From positions 1,612,001 to 1,676,000 of the forward strand of contig NZ_CP130748.1 in the NCBI RefSeq assembly GCF_030563405.1: 64,000 nt of DNA, given 5' to 3'. This stretch comes from Vibrio sp. SNU_ST1 (lineage in GTDB: Bacteria > Pseudomonadota > Gammaproteobacteria > Enterobacterales > Vibrionaceae). Below, piece by piece: positions 18,283-28,455 of the stretch. The notes under the pieces were generated by a model. It searched no databases and had not been told where the DNA came from. It worked only from the letters and a program-made list of their open reading frames with translations. How positions within the stretch are numbered: position 1 is the stretch's first letter; every line of letters starts with the position of its first letter. Position numbers and translations under genes: made by a program.

Positions 18283-20378
18283 AGCCACTGTTCGCTTTTA
18301 TCATCGCCCTATCGCTATATTTTTCCAGTGCAGTGAATGCAAGTGAAGATTTTTCTGACGCGGTTCAAGTCGGTGATCTTATCCAAGTTAACGTACCAGG
18401 AGAAAATACCTTAAACACGGGGTTTCAAGTTGATAAACGAGGTCGTATTACCCTTCCTGAAGTGGGGGCCGTGTTTGTGGCGGGTTATGATAGCAAACAG
18501 CTTAACAAAGTCGTTTTAGAGTCACTGGCTACCGCTTATAAAGATCTGTCTAATGCTTCAGTCTACGTCAAAGAACAGCAAATCATCATCTATGTTCAAG
18601 GCTATGTAGAGCAACCTGGAGAATACACTCTCGCATTGGGTTCTAGTATTCAGATGGCGCTTTACGCTGCGGGTGGCTTACGTGCAGGTGCGCAATTGGA
18701 TAAGCTGATTCTTAAGCGGGGTGCTGAGAAGCAAGAGTTTAACTATAAGAAGTTCTTAGATTCAGGTGATGAATCCACACTGCCCGCTTTGCAATCGCTG
18801 GATTCGCTATTTGTTCCAGCATCTCCACTTGTCGGTAACATCGAGCAAGAATTCGACGCAGCTAAGCTCGCTAACTCTGGTGACAGTGGCGACTCTCGCA
18901 ATTCAATTAAAGTGTTTGGTGAAGTAAACGCACCGGGCTCATTCACTTATAAAGAGAACACAGACCTTGTCGACGTACTGATGCGTTCGGGAGGGGTGAC
19001 TCGTTATGCCAGTGTTGAGCAAATCCGTGTCATTTCCAACAATACCCCAACGCTATTTAACCTTAAACGTTACTTAGATTCGGGGGACAAAAGCCTACTT
19101 CCTATCTTACGCCCGGGAGCGACTATTTTCGTACCAAAGCAAGAAGAAGAGATAAAGTCTGGTGCGAATATGGTTTACGTCATGGGTGAAGTTGCTTCTC
19201 CAGGCGCCTTTGAGGGTAAAAAAGGTGCGACATTTATGGACATCCTTGCAAATGCAGGCGGCCCAACTCGATTCGCAGAGTCTAGACAAATACGCATACT
19301 TAAAGCCGATGGTAGAGTAGTTAAGTTTGATTTAGCTGCATACACAGAAGGCCTACCTAATTCGACCCCTCCTAGCATTAAAGCTGGAGATGCGATTTTC
19401 GTTCCAGAGAAAACAGATATGAATGAGAAATCGTGGCTAAAGATCTCTCCAGATAGAGCCGTCAACGTTATTGGTGAAGTTGTTCGACCTGGACGTATTG
19501 AATGGTCAGATGAAATGGACTTTATGGGTTTGCTTGCTCATGTTGGGGGGCCAACCCTGCGTGCCGACACCACAAAAATTGAAGTGGTCACAGGCAGAAA
19601 GCTCGAGGTTTTCGACTTAGACGAATTTATTAAAAGTGGAGCGCCTCGTGATCAACTGCCGTTCATCCGAGCGGGGTCAATTGTTCGAGTTCATGATTTA
19701 CCGCAAGACCCTTCCGATAACAAATCACAATGGGTTCGCCAAAGCTCAGACGCCTCTATCTACGTATTTGGTCAAGTTCGTTCTCCCGGTCGTTACAGGT
19801 TTACAAAAGACATGCACTTTCTCGATATATTGTCCGCATCAGATGGCCCAACAAAAGACGCGGACATCCACAACATTCGAGTAACGCACAGAAATAAAAG
19901 TTACTCCCAGGTAAGCAAATTAAACTTGTCTCTTTATTTTGAAACTGGTGATGAATCCATCTTACCCAACGTAACAGCAGGCGATACTATTTATATCCCA
20001 GAGAAGAATAAAAATTGGCTAGATACACCAAAAGAAAGAACAGTTCGGGTGCTTGGTGCCATCAAAAATCCCGGCCGATACGTATTTAACGACAACATGA
20101 CCATTTTAGACATTCTAGCTGAAGCTTCTGGACCTACTGATAATGCGTATGTGGAGAAAATTACTATTGTGAACATGTCTTGTTGTCAAGGGCAAGCGCG
20201 CACATTTGATTTGGTCAAGTTCAGTAAAACGGCCAACATTTACAACCTACCAGTATTACGTGCTGGTGACACGATTTACATCCCAGATCGTCGAGAAAGC
20301 TTTTTGGAAAAAGCACGTGTCGGACTTGAAGACATACTTCGTCTAACCACAACGATTGTCTTAATAGGAGCTTTGTAA
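18279..20378 (+). CDS. sypC: Polysaccharide export protein with six SLBB domains, SypC-like
   Basis: A 699-residue Wza-type outer membrane export protein. It has a signal peptide (cut after about VNA, residue 21) and a Poly_export domain (about 30-105, with VGDLIQVNVPG). Six SLBB repeats follow, each with a G-x(5-6)-PG-x-(Y/F) core: VQGYVEQPGEYT, VFGEVNAPGSFT, VMGEVASPGAFE, VIGEVVRPGRIE, VFGQVRSPGRYR and VLGAIKNPGRYV. A hydrophobic C-terminal helix (RLTTTIVLIGAL) could line the outer membrane pore. E. coli Wza has only two SLBB-type domains, so this is a much longer periplasmic barrel. Its stop overlaps the sypD ATG. Confidence 0.9.
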   Translation: MKPLFAFIIALSLYFSSAVNASEDFSDAVQVGDLIQVNVPGENTLNTGFQVDKRGRITLPEVGAVFVAGYDSKQLNKVVLESLATAYKDLSNASVYVKEQQIIIYVQGYVEQPGEYTLALGSSIQMALYAAGGLRAGAQLDKLILKRGAEKQEFNYKKFLDSGDESTLPALQSLDSLFVPASPLVGNIEQEFDAAKLANSGDSGDSRNSIKVFGEVNAPGSFTYKENTDLVDVLMRSGGVTRYASVEQIRVISNNTPTLFNLKRYLDSGDKSLLPILRPGATIFVPKQEEEIKSGANMVYVMGEVASPGAFEGKKGATFMDILANAGGPTRFAESRQIRILKADGRVVKFDLAAYTEGLPNSTPPSIKAGDAIFVPEKTDMNEKSWLKISPDRAVNVIGEVVRPGRIEWSDEMDFMGLLAHVGGPTLRADTTKIEVVTGRKLEVFDLDEFIKSGAPRDQLPFIRAGSIVRVHDLPQDPSDNKSQWVRQSSDASIYVFGQVRSPGRYRFTKDMHFLDILSASDGPTKDADIHNIRVTHRNKSYSQVSKLNLSLYFETGDESILPNVTAGDTIYIPEKNKNWLDTPKERTVRVLGAIKNPGRYVFNDNMTILDILAEASGPTDNAYVEKITIVNMSCCQGQARTFDLVKFSKTANIYNLPVLRAGDTIYIPDRRESFLEKARVGLEDILRLTTTIVLIGAL

Positions 20379-21067
20379 TGACTATTACAGCAATACAAGC
20401 AGAAGTAGAACAGCTGTATTTAGCTTCCTCGCTTAACGGCTATGAATCAATATGTGTCACCGCCTGCCATGCAGGTGACGGCGTAACATCTATCGCAGCT
20501 GCATTAGCTGAACGTTTCCTTCTTGCCGGACATTCAACGCTTTATGTAGATCTCAACTTATTCAACCCTGCTTTCAAAGATCTGAATATGCTAGAAGACA
20601 ACCAACCGGGTCGATTGATAGAGCATGTTGAATCTCACCGTATGTTCATTGGTGTCCCTGCTCCACAACTTGCCTCAACACAACTTGCTTATAAAGACCC
20701 GACAACGTTACAAAAAGTGGTCAAAAAATGGTTAGAGAATTACGATCGAGTAATCATCGATACTTCACCGTTACTCAATATAAATAAAGGGAACATTCCT
20801 GCACAGTCTGTTGCAAGTGCTTGTGACTGCACACTTATGGTTATCGCGTATGGTGAAACTTCTAGCCACCATCTAGAGCAAGCGAAAGAGCTACTTGATG
20901 CGCCAAGTATCAACCTAATGGGTTGTGTGATGAACATGAAACACACTCCAAGTTTCGCTAACGAATTAATACGACAAGTAAATAAATTGAAGCTCCTTCC
21001 TCGTTCAATACAAGAGAAGATTAACAATTCGATATCTAGAAATGAGTTTCTCAATTTACCTCTATAA
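20378..21067 (+). CDS. sypD: BY-kinase-like cytoplasmic protein with degenerate Walker A, SypD-like
   Basis: A 229-residue protein of the CpsD/CapB/Wzc kinase fold. The Walker A' strand LYVDLNLFNP and the Walker B strand DRVIIDTSPL are recognisable. The Walker A loop reads HAGDGVTS (residues 31-38): Val36 stands where the ATP-binding lysine should be (compare GEGKST). There is also no C-terminal tyrosine cluster. It probably works with the SypO-like membrane protein in chain-length control, but as a pseudokinase or scaffold. Last gene of the sypABCD unit. Confidence 0.82.
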   Translation: MTITAIQAEVEQLYLASSLNGYESICVTACHAGDGVTSIAAALAERFLLAGHSTLYVDLNLFNPAFKDLNMLEDNQPGRLIEHVESHRMFIGVPAPQLASTQLAYKDPTTLQKVVKKWLENYDRVIIDTSPLLNINKGNIPAQSVASACDCTLMVIAYGETSSHHLEQAKELLDAPSINLMGCVMNMKHTPSFANELIRQVNKLKLLPRSIQEKINNSISRNEFLNLPL

Positions 21068-21113
21068 GCTTCATTACAAAGTTACGATGTCTCTAATATA
21101 AGGAAGAGAATTT

Positions 21114-21941
21114 ATGAAAAATTTAACCTTGTTAACATTGGCTTTGCTGCCGGCATTGGCGCATGCAGAAATCTTCACATTTGGGATTGTTCCTCAGCAA
21201 TCAGCGAGCAGACTCGCGCAGCAGTGGACCCCAATACTCACGAAAATAAGTCAAGAAACAGGCCACACCATCATCTTTGAAACCGCCAAAGATATCCCTA
21301 TGTTTGAGCAACGCCTGGCAAATGGGGACTACGACTTTGCGTATATGAACCCATTCCACTTCGTTACTTTCAACAATAGCGTTGGCTATAGTGCAATGGC
21401 CAAAGCCAAAGACAAACGCCTAAAAGGTATCATGGTAGTGCGTAAAGATAGCGGTATTACAAGCTTGGAACAGTTAAACAACACCACCCTTGCCTTCCCC
21501 GCTCCTGCAGCATTTGCGGCAACGTTACTAACTCAAGCTGGCCTGAAACAAAGAAACATTCATTTTGAACCTAACTATGTCTCTTCACATGACTCGGTAT
21601 ACCTTTCTGTAGCCAAGGGGTTTTATCCGTCTGGTGGCGGTATTATCCGAACCTTCAACGCATTAGACCCAGAAGTTAGAGACCAGCTAACCCCTATCTA
21701 CACCTCCAAAGGTTTTACTCCTCATGCCATCGCCAACCACCCGAGAGTCGACTCGGAAGTAGTACAAAAAGTTCAAGCCTCTTTTGTTCAATTAGCTCAG
21801 AACGAAGAAGGAAAAACGTTACTTTCACCACTAAGAATTAAAGCCTTTGAAACAGCAGTTAACGTCGACTGGGATGATGTTCGAGCACTGAATATTAAAC
21901 AGAAAGACACCATGCCCATGACCGTAAACAAGGATCAATAA
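21114..21941 (+). CDS. PhnD-like periplasmic binding protein
   Basis: A 275-residue exported protein of the phosphate/phosphite/phosphonate ABC binding-protein type. The signal peptide ends ALAHAE (about residue 19), and the fold motifs TFGIVPQQSASRLAQQW, GDYDFAYMNPFHF and LAFPAPAAFAATLLT are present. No transporter permease or ATPase is nearby. Instead a hybrid sensor kinase follows 42 bases later, so it is more likely a periplasmic sensing partner than an uptake protein. The V. fischeri syp locus, as I recall it, has no gene of this kind. The ligand is unknown. Confidence 0.8.
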   Translation: MKNLTLLTLALLPALAHAEIFTFGIVPQQSASRLAQQWTPILTKISQETGHTIIFETAKDIPMFEQRLANGDYDFAYMNPFHFVTFNNSVGYSAMAKAKDKRLKGIMVVRKDSGITSLEQLNNTTLAFPAPAAFAATLLTQAGLKQRNIHFEPNYVSSHDSVYLSVAKGFYPSGGGIIRTFNALDPEVRDQLTPIYTSKGFTPHAIANHPRVDSEVVQKVQASFVQLAQNEEGKTLLSPLRIKAFETAVNVDWDDVRALNIKQKDTMPMTVNKDQ

Positions 21942-21983
21942 TTACGGTAGGTTTGGATAAAGCGCCACGGTAAGGATACGCTG

Positions 21984-24356
21984 ATGACTTTTAGAACAAA
22001 AACGATCATTGGGATTGCCTCTATAGAAATAGTGATGCTTATGGCTCTTGTCATAAGTGCAATGTCATTTCTGTCAGATTCTAATGAGCAACAGCTTATC
22101 AAACGTGCACAAGCAACTTCCCAACTGTTTGCTCGTGCAACCAAAGACGCAGTGTTATCCACTGACATTGCGACATTAGATGACATCGTAAAGGAGATCA
22201 TGACGATTGAAGATATCGTCTATGTCAAAGTGGAACGGAATCAAATCTTGCTGAGTAGCGCTGGCTCTCCCGATTATTTCAGTAAAGAAATTCAGGTCGA
22301 TACGAACTTATCCAACGTCGATGACGGAATATTCGACACGTACTACCCAATAGAAAGTGATGGGCTGGAGTACGGATCGATTTCAATCGGGTTTACTACA
22401 TCTTCGATTAATTCGATGCTTACAGACGCAAAAAAAACCATCAGTTCAATCGCCTTGATAGAAGTTATTCTCGTTGCCATATGTTCTTTTATTTTAGGTA
22501 CTTACCTAACGAAACATTTATATCAGCTCTCGTTTGCGGTAAAAAAAGTAAGAACGCACGGGCCTGGCTTTCAACTGAAAATAAAAAGTGACGACGAACT
22601 TGGTGACGTAGTTAACGCATTTAATGACATGTCTACTTCCTTGTCTAAAAACTATACCGACATCAAACAAGCCAGAGAACAAGCTGAGCAAGCCTCTGAA
22701 TCTAAAAGCCGATTTTTGGCCTCGATGTCTCATGAAATTCGAACTCCGATGAACGGTATTCTCGGCATTTTATCGTTACTTAAAGAGACCGATTTAACCA
22801 AGGATCAAAGTCACTTAGTCAATACAGCTTCAACATCTGGCGAACTGCTTTTATCAATCATTAATGACATATTGGATTTCTCTCGCATGGAAGCCAACAC
22901 ACTCATTCTCGAACAGAAGTCCTTTTCACTCCAAGAGTGTATCCATAGTACCATTGACAGTTTCGAGCCGAGCGCTAACGCGAAAAATATCCAGCTTGTT
23001 ACTCCTTATCAACCTGACCTACCCGTGATGGTGGTCGGCGATGTTCACCGCTTTCAACAGATCTTATTGAATTTGATAGGTAATGCGATCAAGTTTACTT
23101 CCGAAGGTAGTGTTATCGTCAACGTTGAGACTAATGAAACCGCAGATAATAAGGTAGAGATTACATGCCAAGTCGCCGACTCAGGAATCGGTATTGAATC
23201 CAACGCAATGAGTTACTTGTTTGAAGAATTCACCATGGTGGATCAAGGTTACTCAAGACGCCGTGATGGTTCTGGGTTAGGTCTCGCTATTTGTAAACAC
23301 CTAGCGAAACTGATGGATGGCAACATATCTGCAAGTAGTGAGGAAGGTGTTGGTAGTACCTTTACCTTTTCGGTAATTTTGGAAAAATCATCAAACTCAG
23401 TTGAAGAGAACCGTTCTGGTTCTTCATCGCTGGCATTAAACCCTAAAATTTTATCAAGCCGCATCTTAGTAGCCGAAGATAACAAAGCGAATCAACTCGT
23501 TATTGTTAACATGTTTAAAAATGTTGGGATGACCATTGATATAGCGAACGATGGGAACCAAGCTGTCGAAATGGTAAAAAATAATGATTATGACTTCATA
23601 TTTATGGACATATCTATGCCGGAAAAGGATGGCCTACAAGCATGTTCAGAAATTAGAAGTTTGCCCAACACTCAAAAAGCATCAGTGCCAATCGTCGCAC
23701 TAACAGCGCATGCACTTGCCGGAGATAGAGAACAATTTTTAAATCAAGGTATGGACGACTACCTTGCAAAACCAATGAGAATGTCACAGATCGCTGATAT
23801 GTTGTACCTTCACCTAGTGACCAAACAAAAAAATACGATTGAGCACGAATCACCTACTGTGACGATATCTCAAAATATTGAACCTACAAATTTAAACATC
23901 CAGACAACCGACACCCCAGAAAACCCATACGAAAAAGAGAGTTCTGCCACTATAGTCGAGCAGCAAAATAAAATAGCCGATCAACAAATAGGAGAAATTC
24001 AAGTATCTGATCTTGTCGATGAGCAAATTCTTGAGCAAATGGTCGAAGATACGTGTGCCGAAGTCATGCCAATGTTGATCGAGCACTATATTGTAGAGTC
24101 TGCAGGTCGTATCAAACTGATTAAAAAAGCAGTTCAGGAACAAGACCTATCAAACCTTGAATTTGAAACTCATACCTTGGGTAGCTCCTCACTTGCATTA
24201 GGAAACCGCCGTTTATCTGTCTTAGCGAGAAAAGTCGAAAAACTGTGTTCAGAGAAACAGTCTGAGTCAGCTTTTTCTAAAGTCGAAGAGTTAGTGGTTC
24301 TTGCTGAAGAGTCTATGGATGCTATCGAGATACGTAAAGAACGTGGGTTTCATTAA
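21984..24356 (+). CDS. sypF: Hybrid sensor histidine kinase with receiver and Hpt domains, SypF-like
   Basis: A 790-residue membrane kinase. It has TM1 at about 7-30, a periplasmic sensor region of about 120 residues, TM2 at about 153-173, HAMP, a HisKA domain with [12 protein letters not shown] (His250), a HATPase domain ([25 protein letters not shown]), a receiver with phospho-Asp542 (FIFMDISMP), and a C-terminal Hpt with His730 (ETHTLGSSS). This matches V. fischeri SypF in domain order and position. It probably passes phosphate to the SypG-like activator, with input perhaps from the PhnD-like protein upstream. Confidence 0.85.
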   Translation: MTFRTKTIIGIASIEIVMLMALVISAMSFLSDSNEQQLIKRAQATSQLFARATKDAVLSTDIATLDDIVKEIMTIEDIVYVKVERNQILLSSAGSPDYFSKEIQVDTNLSNVDDGIFDTYYPIESDGLEYGSISIGFTTSSINSMLTDAKKTISSIALIEVILVAICSFILGTYLTKHLYQLSFAVKKVRTHGPGFQLKIKSDDELGDVVNAFNDMSTSLSKNYTDIKQAREQAEQASESKSRFLASMSHEIRTPMNGILGILSLLKETDLTKDQSHLVNTASTSGELLLSIINDILDFSRMEANTLILEQKSFSLQECIHSTIDSFEPSANAKNIQLVTPYQPDLPVMVVGDVHRFQQILLNLIGNAIKFTSEGSVIVNVETNETADNKVEITCQVADSGIGIESNAMSYLFEEFTMVDQGYSRRRDGSGLGLAICKHLAKLMDGNISASSEEGVGSTFTFSVILEKSSNSVEENRSGSSSLALNPKILSSRILVAEDNKANQLVIVNMFKNVGMTIDIANDGNQAVEMVKNNDYDFIFMDISMPEKDGLQACSEIRSLPNTQKASVPIVALTAHALAGDREQFLNQGMDDYLAKPMRMSQIADMLYLHLVTKQKNTIEHESPTVTISQNIEPTNLNIQTTDTPENPYEKESSATIVEQQNKIADQQIGEIQVSDLVDEQILEQMVEDTCAEVMPMLIEHYIVESAGRIKLIKKAVQEQDLSNLEFETHTLGSSSLALGNRRLSVLARKVEKLCSEKQSESAFSKVEELVVLAEESMDAIEIRKERGFH

Positions 24357-24845
24357 GCTCGACGTTGTAGCTTATTGTTGGCTTCATCTATCTCTACTTT
24401 CGCCCTCCTCTACAATCTCACTGCATATCTTTCTAGGACATCCAATGACCATTCGATACATTTCACATGAAAATTGTAGGGTTTAGTGGCTTTTAGAAAC
24501 AATTAGCGCATAAACAATCACATTATGTGACTCAGTCGAATAAAGCACCTTGTAAATCAAACCAAAGGTGGAATTCGTACGATTATTCCCTAAGATTATA
24601 AATAGAGGTGGTTTTTGACGAATTTGTAATAGTTTGACAAAGTTATTCGATGGCTATTGAAGCACAGTGGACGACTTGGCAAATCACACTTCACTGAGTT
24701 TGCTCGTTCATCTATTCAGGCTTCCCCCATCCCTCCTTCTGCTCAAATGGTTCAAATACACGGAAAGGATCACCATCGAGCAATTTAGATAACCAATTTT
24801 TCTTGGTTACCTTAGTTGTATTATTAAAGAGAAAGGAAACTCAAT
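24357..24845. other. Intergenic stretch between sypF and the betaine transporter
   Basis: About 490 A/T-rich bases without a gene. It must hold the proXWV promoter. No sigma-54 box, TTCYCA-type element, IS end or direct repeat is visible, so no scar explains how the transporter came to lie inside the syp-like locus. Confidence 0.5.
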
Positions 24846-25838
24846 ATGAAATACAAGTTAAGCTCCGTATTTTTGTTAGTAGCAGCTGCCAGCGGTAATG
24901 CTAACGCTGGAGAATGTGGCAGCGTAACAATCGCAGACATGAACTGGAACTCTGCGACTCTAATCGCCAATATCGACCAATTCATCTTAGAACATGGTTA
25001 CGGTTGTGATGCCGAACTTATTCCTGGCGATACAATGCCAACAGGCACGTCCATGATAGAAAAAGGTCAACCTGATGTTGCTCCTGAGCTCTGGAGTAAC
25101 AGCTTAAAAGACGCATTAGATAAAGGTGTTCAAGAAAAACGTCTTCGCTACGCAGGTAAGTCACTCGTGAATGGCGGTGAAGAAGGTTTTTGGGTTCCCG
25201 CTTACTTAGTTAAACAATACCCAGAGATGGCAACTATCGAAGGCGTACGTAAACACGCTAGCTTATTTAAGCACCCTGAAGACCCTGATACATCCGCATT
25301 TTACAGCTGCCCTGCAGGTTGGAACTGCCAAATCAGTGCAGGTAACTTGTTTGAAGCTCTTGAACTAGAAGGCAGCGGTTTCTCGATTGTTGACCCGGGG
25401 TCGAGTGCGGGCTTATCAGGCTCTATCGCAAAAGCTTATGAGCGCGAAGAAGCTTGGTTTGGTTACTACTGGGCCCCCACTGCCGTTCTAGGTAAATACG
25501 ACATGGTTAAAGTTGATTTTGGCAGTGGTGTTAATGAACAAGAGTTCCTTAACTGTACCACCAAAGAAGACTGTGAATCACCAAAAGCGACCATGTACCC
25601 ACCTTCACCAGTCCACACTATCACCACTGAAAGTTTTGCTTCACGTGCACCTGAAGCGTACGACTACTTCACTAAACGTGGTTTCACAAACGATAAGATG
25701 AACTCTCTCCTTGCTTGGATGGAAGACAACCAAGCAGATGGTGAAGAAGCTAGCCTGCATTTCTTAAGCGAATTCCCAGAAGTATGGCACCCATGGGTTT
25801 CTAAAGAAGTGGCTCAAAAAGTTGAAGCAGAACTGTAA
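24846..25838 (+). CDS. Glycine betaine/proline ABC transporter, substrate-binding protein
   Basis: A 330-residue periplasmic protein of the ProX/OpuAC type, which binds quaternary ammonium osmoprotectants. The signal peptide ends NANAGE (about residue 21). Many aromatic residues and Trp-rich motifs (MNWNSA, PELWSN, GFWVPAY, GYYWAPTAVLG, EVWHPWVS) suit a cation-pi binding box. Two Cys pairs (CPAGWNC, CTTKEDC) may form disulfides. An AGAAAGGA ribosome binding site lies before the ATG. First gene of a three-gene operon in the order binding protein, permease, ATPase. Confidence 0.9.
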   Translation: MKYKLSSVFLLVAAASGNANAGECGSVTIADMNWNSATLIANIDQFILEHGYGCDAELIPGDTMPTGTSMIEKGQPDVAPELWSNSLKDALDKGVQEKRLRYAGKSLVNGGEEGFWVPAYLVKQYPEMATIEGVRKHASLFKHPEDPDTSAFYSCPAGWNCQISAGNLFEALELEGSGFSIVDPGSSAGLSGSIAKAYEREEAWFGYYWAPTAVLGKYDMVKVDFGSGVNEQEFLNCTTKEDCESPKATMYPPSPVHTITTESFASRAPEAYDYFTKRGFTNDKMNSLLAWMEDNQADGEEASLHFLSEFPEVWHPWVSKEVAQKVEAEL

Positions 25839-25913
25839 CGGCGAGACTTATTAAGTAATTACGTTTCAACAATAAAACAGAAATAACGTCGCTATAATTG
25901 ATGTTATTCATGA

Positions 25914-25967
25914 TTCGGAGTCCTTTTCATTGGCGATTTTCTTATCGCATGAACAAGAGGCTCCGAA
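25914..25967 (+). promoter_or_regulatory. Intercistronic hairpin between proX-type and proW-type genes
   Basis: TTCGGAGTCCT (25914-25924) can pair with AGGCTCCGAA (25958-25967) with one bulge, closing a loop of about 33 bases. It has no T-tract, so it is more likely an mRNA-stabilising or processing structure that favours the binding-protein message than a full terminator. Confidence 0.5.
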
Positions 25968-25982
25968 CTATAAGGATATAAA

Positions 25983-26882
25983 ATGGCTGACAGCAATTGG
26001 TTCTCAAGCTTTCCAGAGATGGAACGCGCTGATTTACGAACCATAAAGAAAACGCTAGACGGTGCATACCGCGAATTTTCCCGTGAATACGGTGAAATGA
26101 TTGAATCTCTCTTTGACCCACTTCTTTCATTCCTTGTTTGGTTTGAAAAGCTTCTTATCTCAACACCTTGGATTATTGTCCTCGCCGTGTGTACAAGCCT
26201 TGTCTATGCCGCGAGTCGTTCTTGGAAACTGGCATTAGGTTGTGTCGTTTCTCTGCTTCTTATTGGTTACTTCGGAATGTGGGAAGACACCATGCGGACG
26301 CTCAGTATCATCACTGTATGTACCTTGGTATCAATATTGTTAGGCATTCCAATTGGCATTGCGATGGCTCGCTCAAATAAAGCGCAATCTATCGTTACAC
26401 CGATGCTTGATATCATGCAAACCATGCCGGCATTCGTTTACTTGATCCCTGTGGTGATGTTACTCGGCATCGGTAAAATTCCAGGTCTAATCGCCGTGGT
26501 TATCTACGCTATCCCTCCTGTGATTCGTTTAACCAACCTAGGTATACGCTTAGTCGACAAAGAAGTCCTTGAAGCCGCAACCGCTTTTGGTGCGAGCAAG
26601 AAACAACGCTTATGGGGGGTTCAGCTTCCTCTAGCTATGCCAACGATCATGGCGGGTATCAACCAAACCATCATGATGGCACTGTCTATGGTTGTTATCG
26701 CATCCATGATTGGCGTGAAAGGCCTAGGACAACCAGTTCTTAAATCCATCACCAACCAATATTTCACATTAGGCTTGATGAACGGTTTTGCCATTGTTGC
26801 CCTCGCAATTCTTTTTGACCGCGCTTCACAGGCTTACGCGCGAAGAACCAATGCGCACCTAGGAGGACTCAAGCATGACTAA
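25983..26882 (+). CDS. Glycine betaine/proline ABC transporter, permease
   Basis: A 299-residue inner membrane protein of the ProW type. It has an amphipathic N-terminal part, then about six to seven hydrophobic helices, and the ABC permease EAA loop in EAATAFGASKKQRLWGVQLP (about 198-217). It forms the channel for osmoprotectant uptake with the ATPase downstream. The last 8 bases overlap that gene. Confidence 0.9.
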   Translation: MADSNWFSSFPEMERADLRTIKKTLDGAYREFSREYGEMIESLFDPLLSFLVWFEKLLISTPWIIVLAVCTSLVYAASRSWKLALGCVVSLLLIGYFGMWEDTMRTLSIITVCTLVSILLGIPIGIAMARSNKAQSIVTPMLDIMQTMPAFVYLIPVVMLLGIGKIPGLIAVVIYAIPPVIRLTNLGIRLVDKEVLEAATAFGASKKQRLWGVQLPLAMPTIMAGINQTIMMALSMVVIASMIGVKGLGQPVLKSITNQYFTLGLMNGFAIVALAILFDRASQAYARRTNAHLGGLKHD

Positions 26883-28107
26883 ACCATTGATTGAGATTAG
26901 TGGCCTATACAAAGTGTTTGGACCGAAACCGATGTCTGTTATGAACCGAGTTCAGAACGGCGAACACAAAGACCAGATTCTTGCTGACACGGGTCATACC
27001 GTTGGTTTGAAGGAGATAAACCTTGAGATTAACCGTGGCGAAATCTTCGTTATCATGGGGCTTTCTGGTTCAGGGAAGTCTACTTTAATTCGCCATTTCA
27101 ACCGTTTAATTGACCCGACTCAAGGTAAGATCATGGTTGAAGGCATCGATGTTATGAGCCTGAATACCAAGCAATTAGAAGAGTTCCGTCGTCATAAAAT
27201 GTCGATGGTATTTCAACGCTTTGGCTTAATGCCTCATCGCACCGTGGTAGAAAACGTTGCGTACGGGTTGGAAGTACAAGGCATCAAAAAAGAAGACCGT
27301 TTAGCGAAAGCCAATGAGTGGTTAGAAACGGTGGGGTTGAAAGGTTACGGTACGCAGTACCCTGCCCAGCTTTCTGGCGGTCAACAACAACGTGTTGGGC
27401 TTTCTCGAGCTCTGTGTACTAATGCTGAAATCTTATTAATGGATGAAGCGTTTTCTGCGCTCGATCCTTTGATTCGAAGTGAAATGCAAGATCAGCTTAT
27501 CGAACTTCAAGAGAAGCTTCATAAGACGATTGTTTTCATTACCCACGATTTAGACGAAGCACTCCGTCTAGGCGATCGAATCGCAATATTAAAAGACGGC
27601 GAATTGGTACAACAAGGCACACCACATGAAATTCTACTGAATCCAGCCGATGACTATGTAGAGGCATTCGTTAAAGATGTAAACCGTGCTCGTGCGTTGA
27701 CGGTTGAAACCGTTATGCAGCCTCCTCTCTATCGAATCACTTCTGAAACGATTGAAGGTGCTTTGGCACAAATGAAGATGCTGAAGAACGATTACGCTTA
27801 TCACGTTACGGATGATGGCTATCAAGGCTTAGTCACTCAAGAGAGCCTACAAGATGCCGTTGAAGATGCATCGGTGCATGACTTTAGTGACGAGATCTAC
27901 GAAGAAGTCCCTGCTATCTTGCCTGATGCCGTGATTGAAGAAGTGCTACCAGACACTATGTCTTGTGACTATTCTCTTCCGGTTGTTGATGAAGACGGTA
28001 ATCTAAAAGGTGAACTAGAGAGAAGCGCTGTTGCTGATATCTTCTCTGAAAATAGCGAGGAAGAAGTAGAAGCCGACCCAAAGCCAAAGATTGATAAAGC
28101 ATCGTAG
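26875..28107 (+). CDS. Glycine betaine/proline ABC transporter, ATPase with CBS-type tail
   Basis: A 410-residue ProV-type ATPase. It has Walker A GLSGSGKST (about 62-70), signature LSGGQQQRVGLSRAL, Walker B ILLMDEAFSALD and H-loop ITHDLDEA. A C-terminal region (about 285-390) is CBS-like and would sense ionic strength; it ends in a long acidic stretch. AGGAGG at 26862-26867 is a strong ribosome binding site inside the end of the permease gene. Confidence 0.92.
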   Translation: MTKPLIEISGLYKVFGPKPMSVMNRVQNGEHKDQILADTGHTVGLKEINLEINRGEIFVIMGLSGSGKSTLIRHFNRLIDPTQGKIMVEGIDVMSLNTKQLEEFRRHKMSMVFQRFGLMPHRTVVENVAYGLEVQGIKKEDRLAKANEWLETVGLKGYGTQYPAQLSGGQQQRVGLSRALCTNAEILLMDEAFSALDPLIRSEMQDQLIELQEKLHKTIVFITHDLDEALRLGDRIAILKDGELVQQGTPHEILLNPADDYVEAFVKDVNRARALTVETVMQPPLYRITSETIEGALAQMKMLKNDYAYHVTDDGYQGLVTQESLQDAVEDASVHDFSDEIYEEVPAILPDAVIEEVLPDTMSCDYSLPVVDEDGNLKGELERSAVADIFSENSEEEVEADPKPKIDKAS

Positions 28108-28170
28108 TTCTACTTTTCGTTATTTGGGTTACAGCTATTTAGGTTAGCCTAAACTACTTAACCCGACTCA

Positions 28171-28208
28171 AGACCACTGTTGTTAATTCACTGCAGTGGT
28201 CTTTTTTA
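28171..28208 (+). terminator. Terminator after the betaine transporter operon
   Basis: AGACCACTG ... CAGTGGTCT (28171-28179 and 28194-28202) followed by a T-tract. Confidence 0.88.
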
Positions 28209-28455
28209 TTTGTATCGACCTCGTTTTTTCCTGAGCTCTACCCACCCCTTACGTTTATAGGCACCTAAGTTTATCTTTCATAAGAGAAAACAAAATTAAA
28301 TCAGTCCGTTAGGTTTGTCACAAACATAGTGGCAATTCGGGCGAGAAGGCAATTAATTGCTTTGTTTGTACAGCAACCAGTTGAAATTATTCTAGAAAAT
28401 GACTAAAACTTATTAGTACCCACGGATATTAGGCTCAACAAAAGGACTCCGTTTG
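28209..28455. other. Intergenic stretch upstream of the Hpt gene
   Basis: A/T-rich stretch between the transporter terminator and the Hpt gene. A TGGCA at 28330 does not have the spacing of a sigma-54 promoter. AAAGGA at 28441-28446 serves the next gene. Confidence 0.5.

Noticed and set aside
28328..28345. GTGGCAATTCGGGCGAG before the Hpt gene as a sigma-54 promoter
   Set aside because: GG and GC are not 10 bases apart and the -12 sequence does not match.
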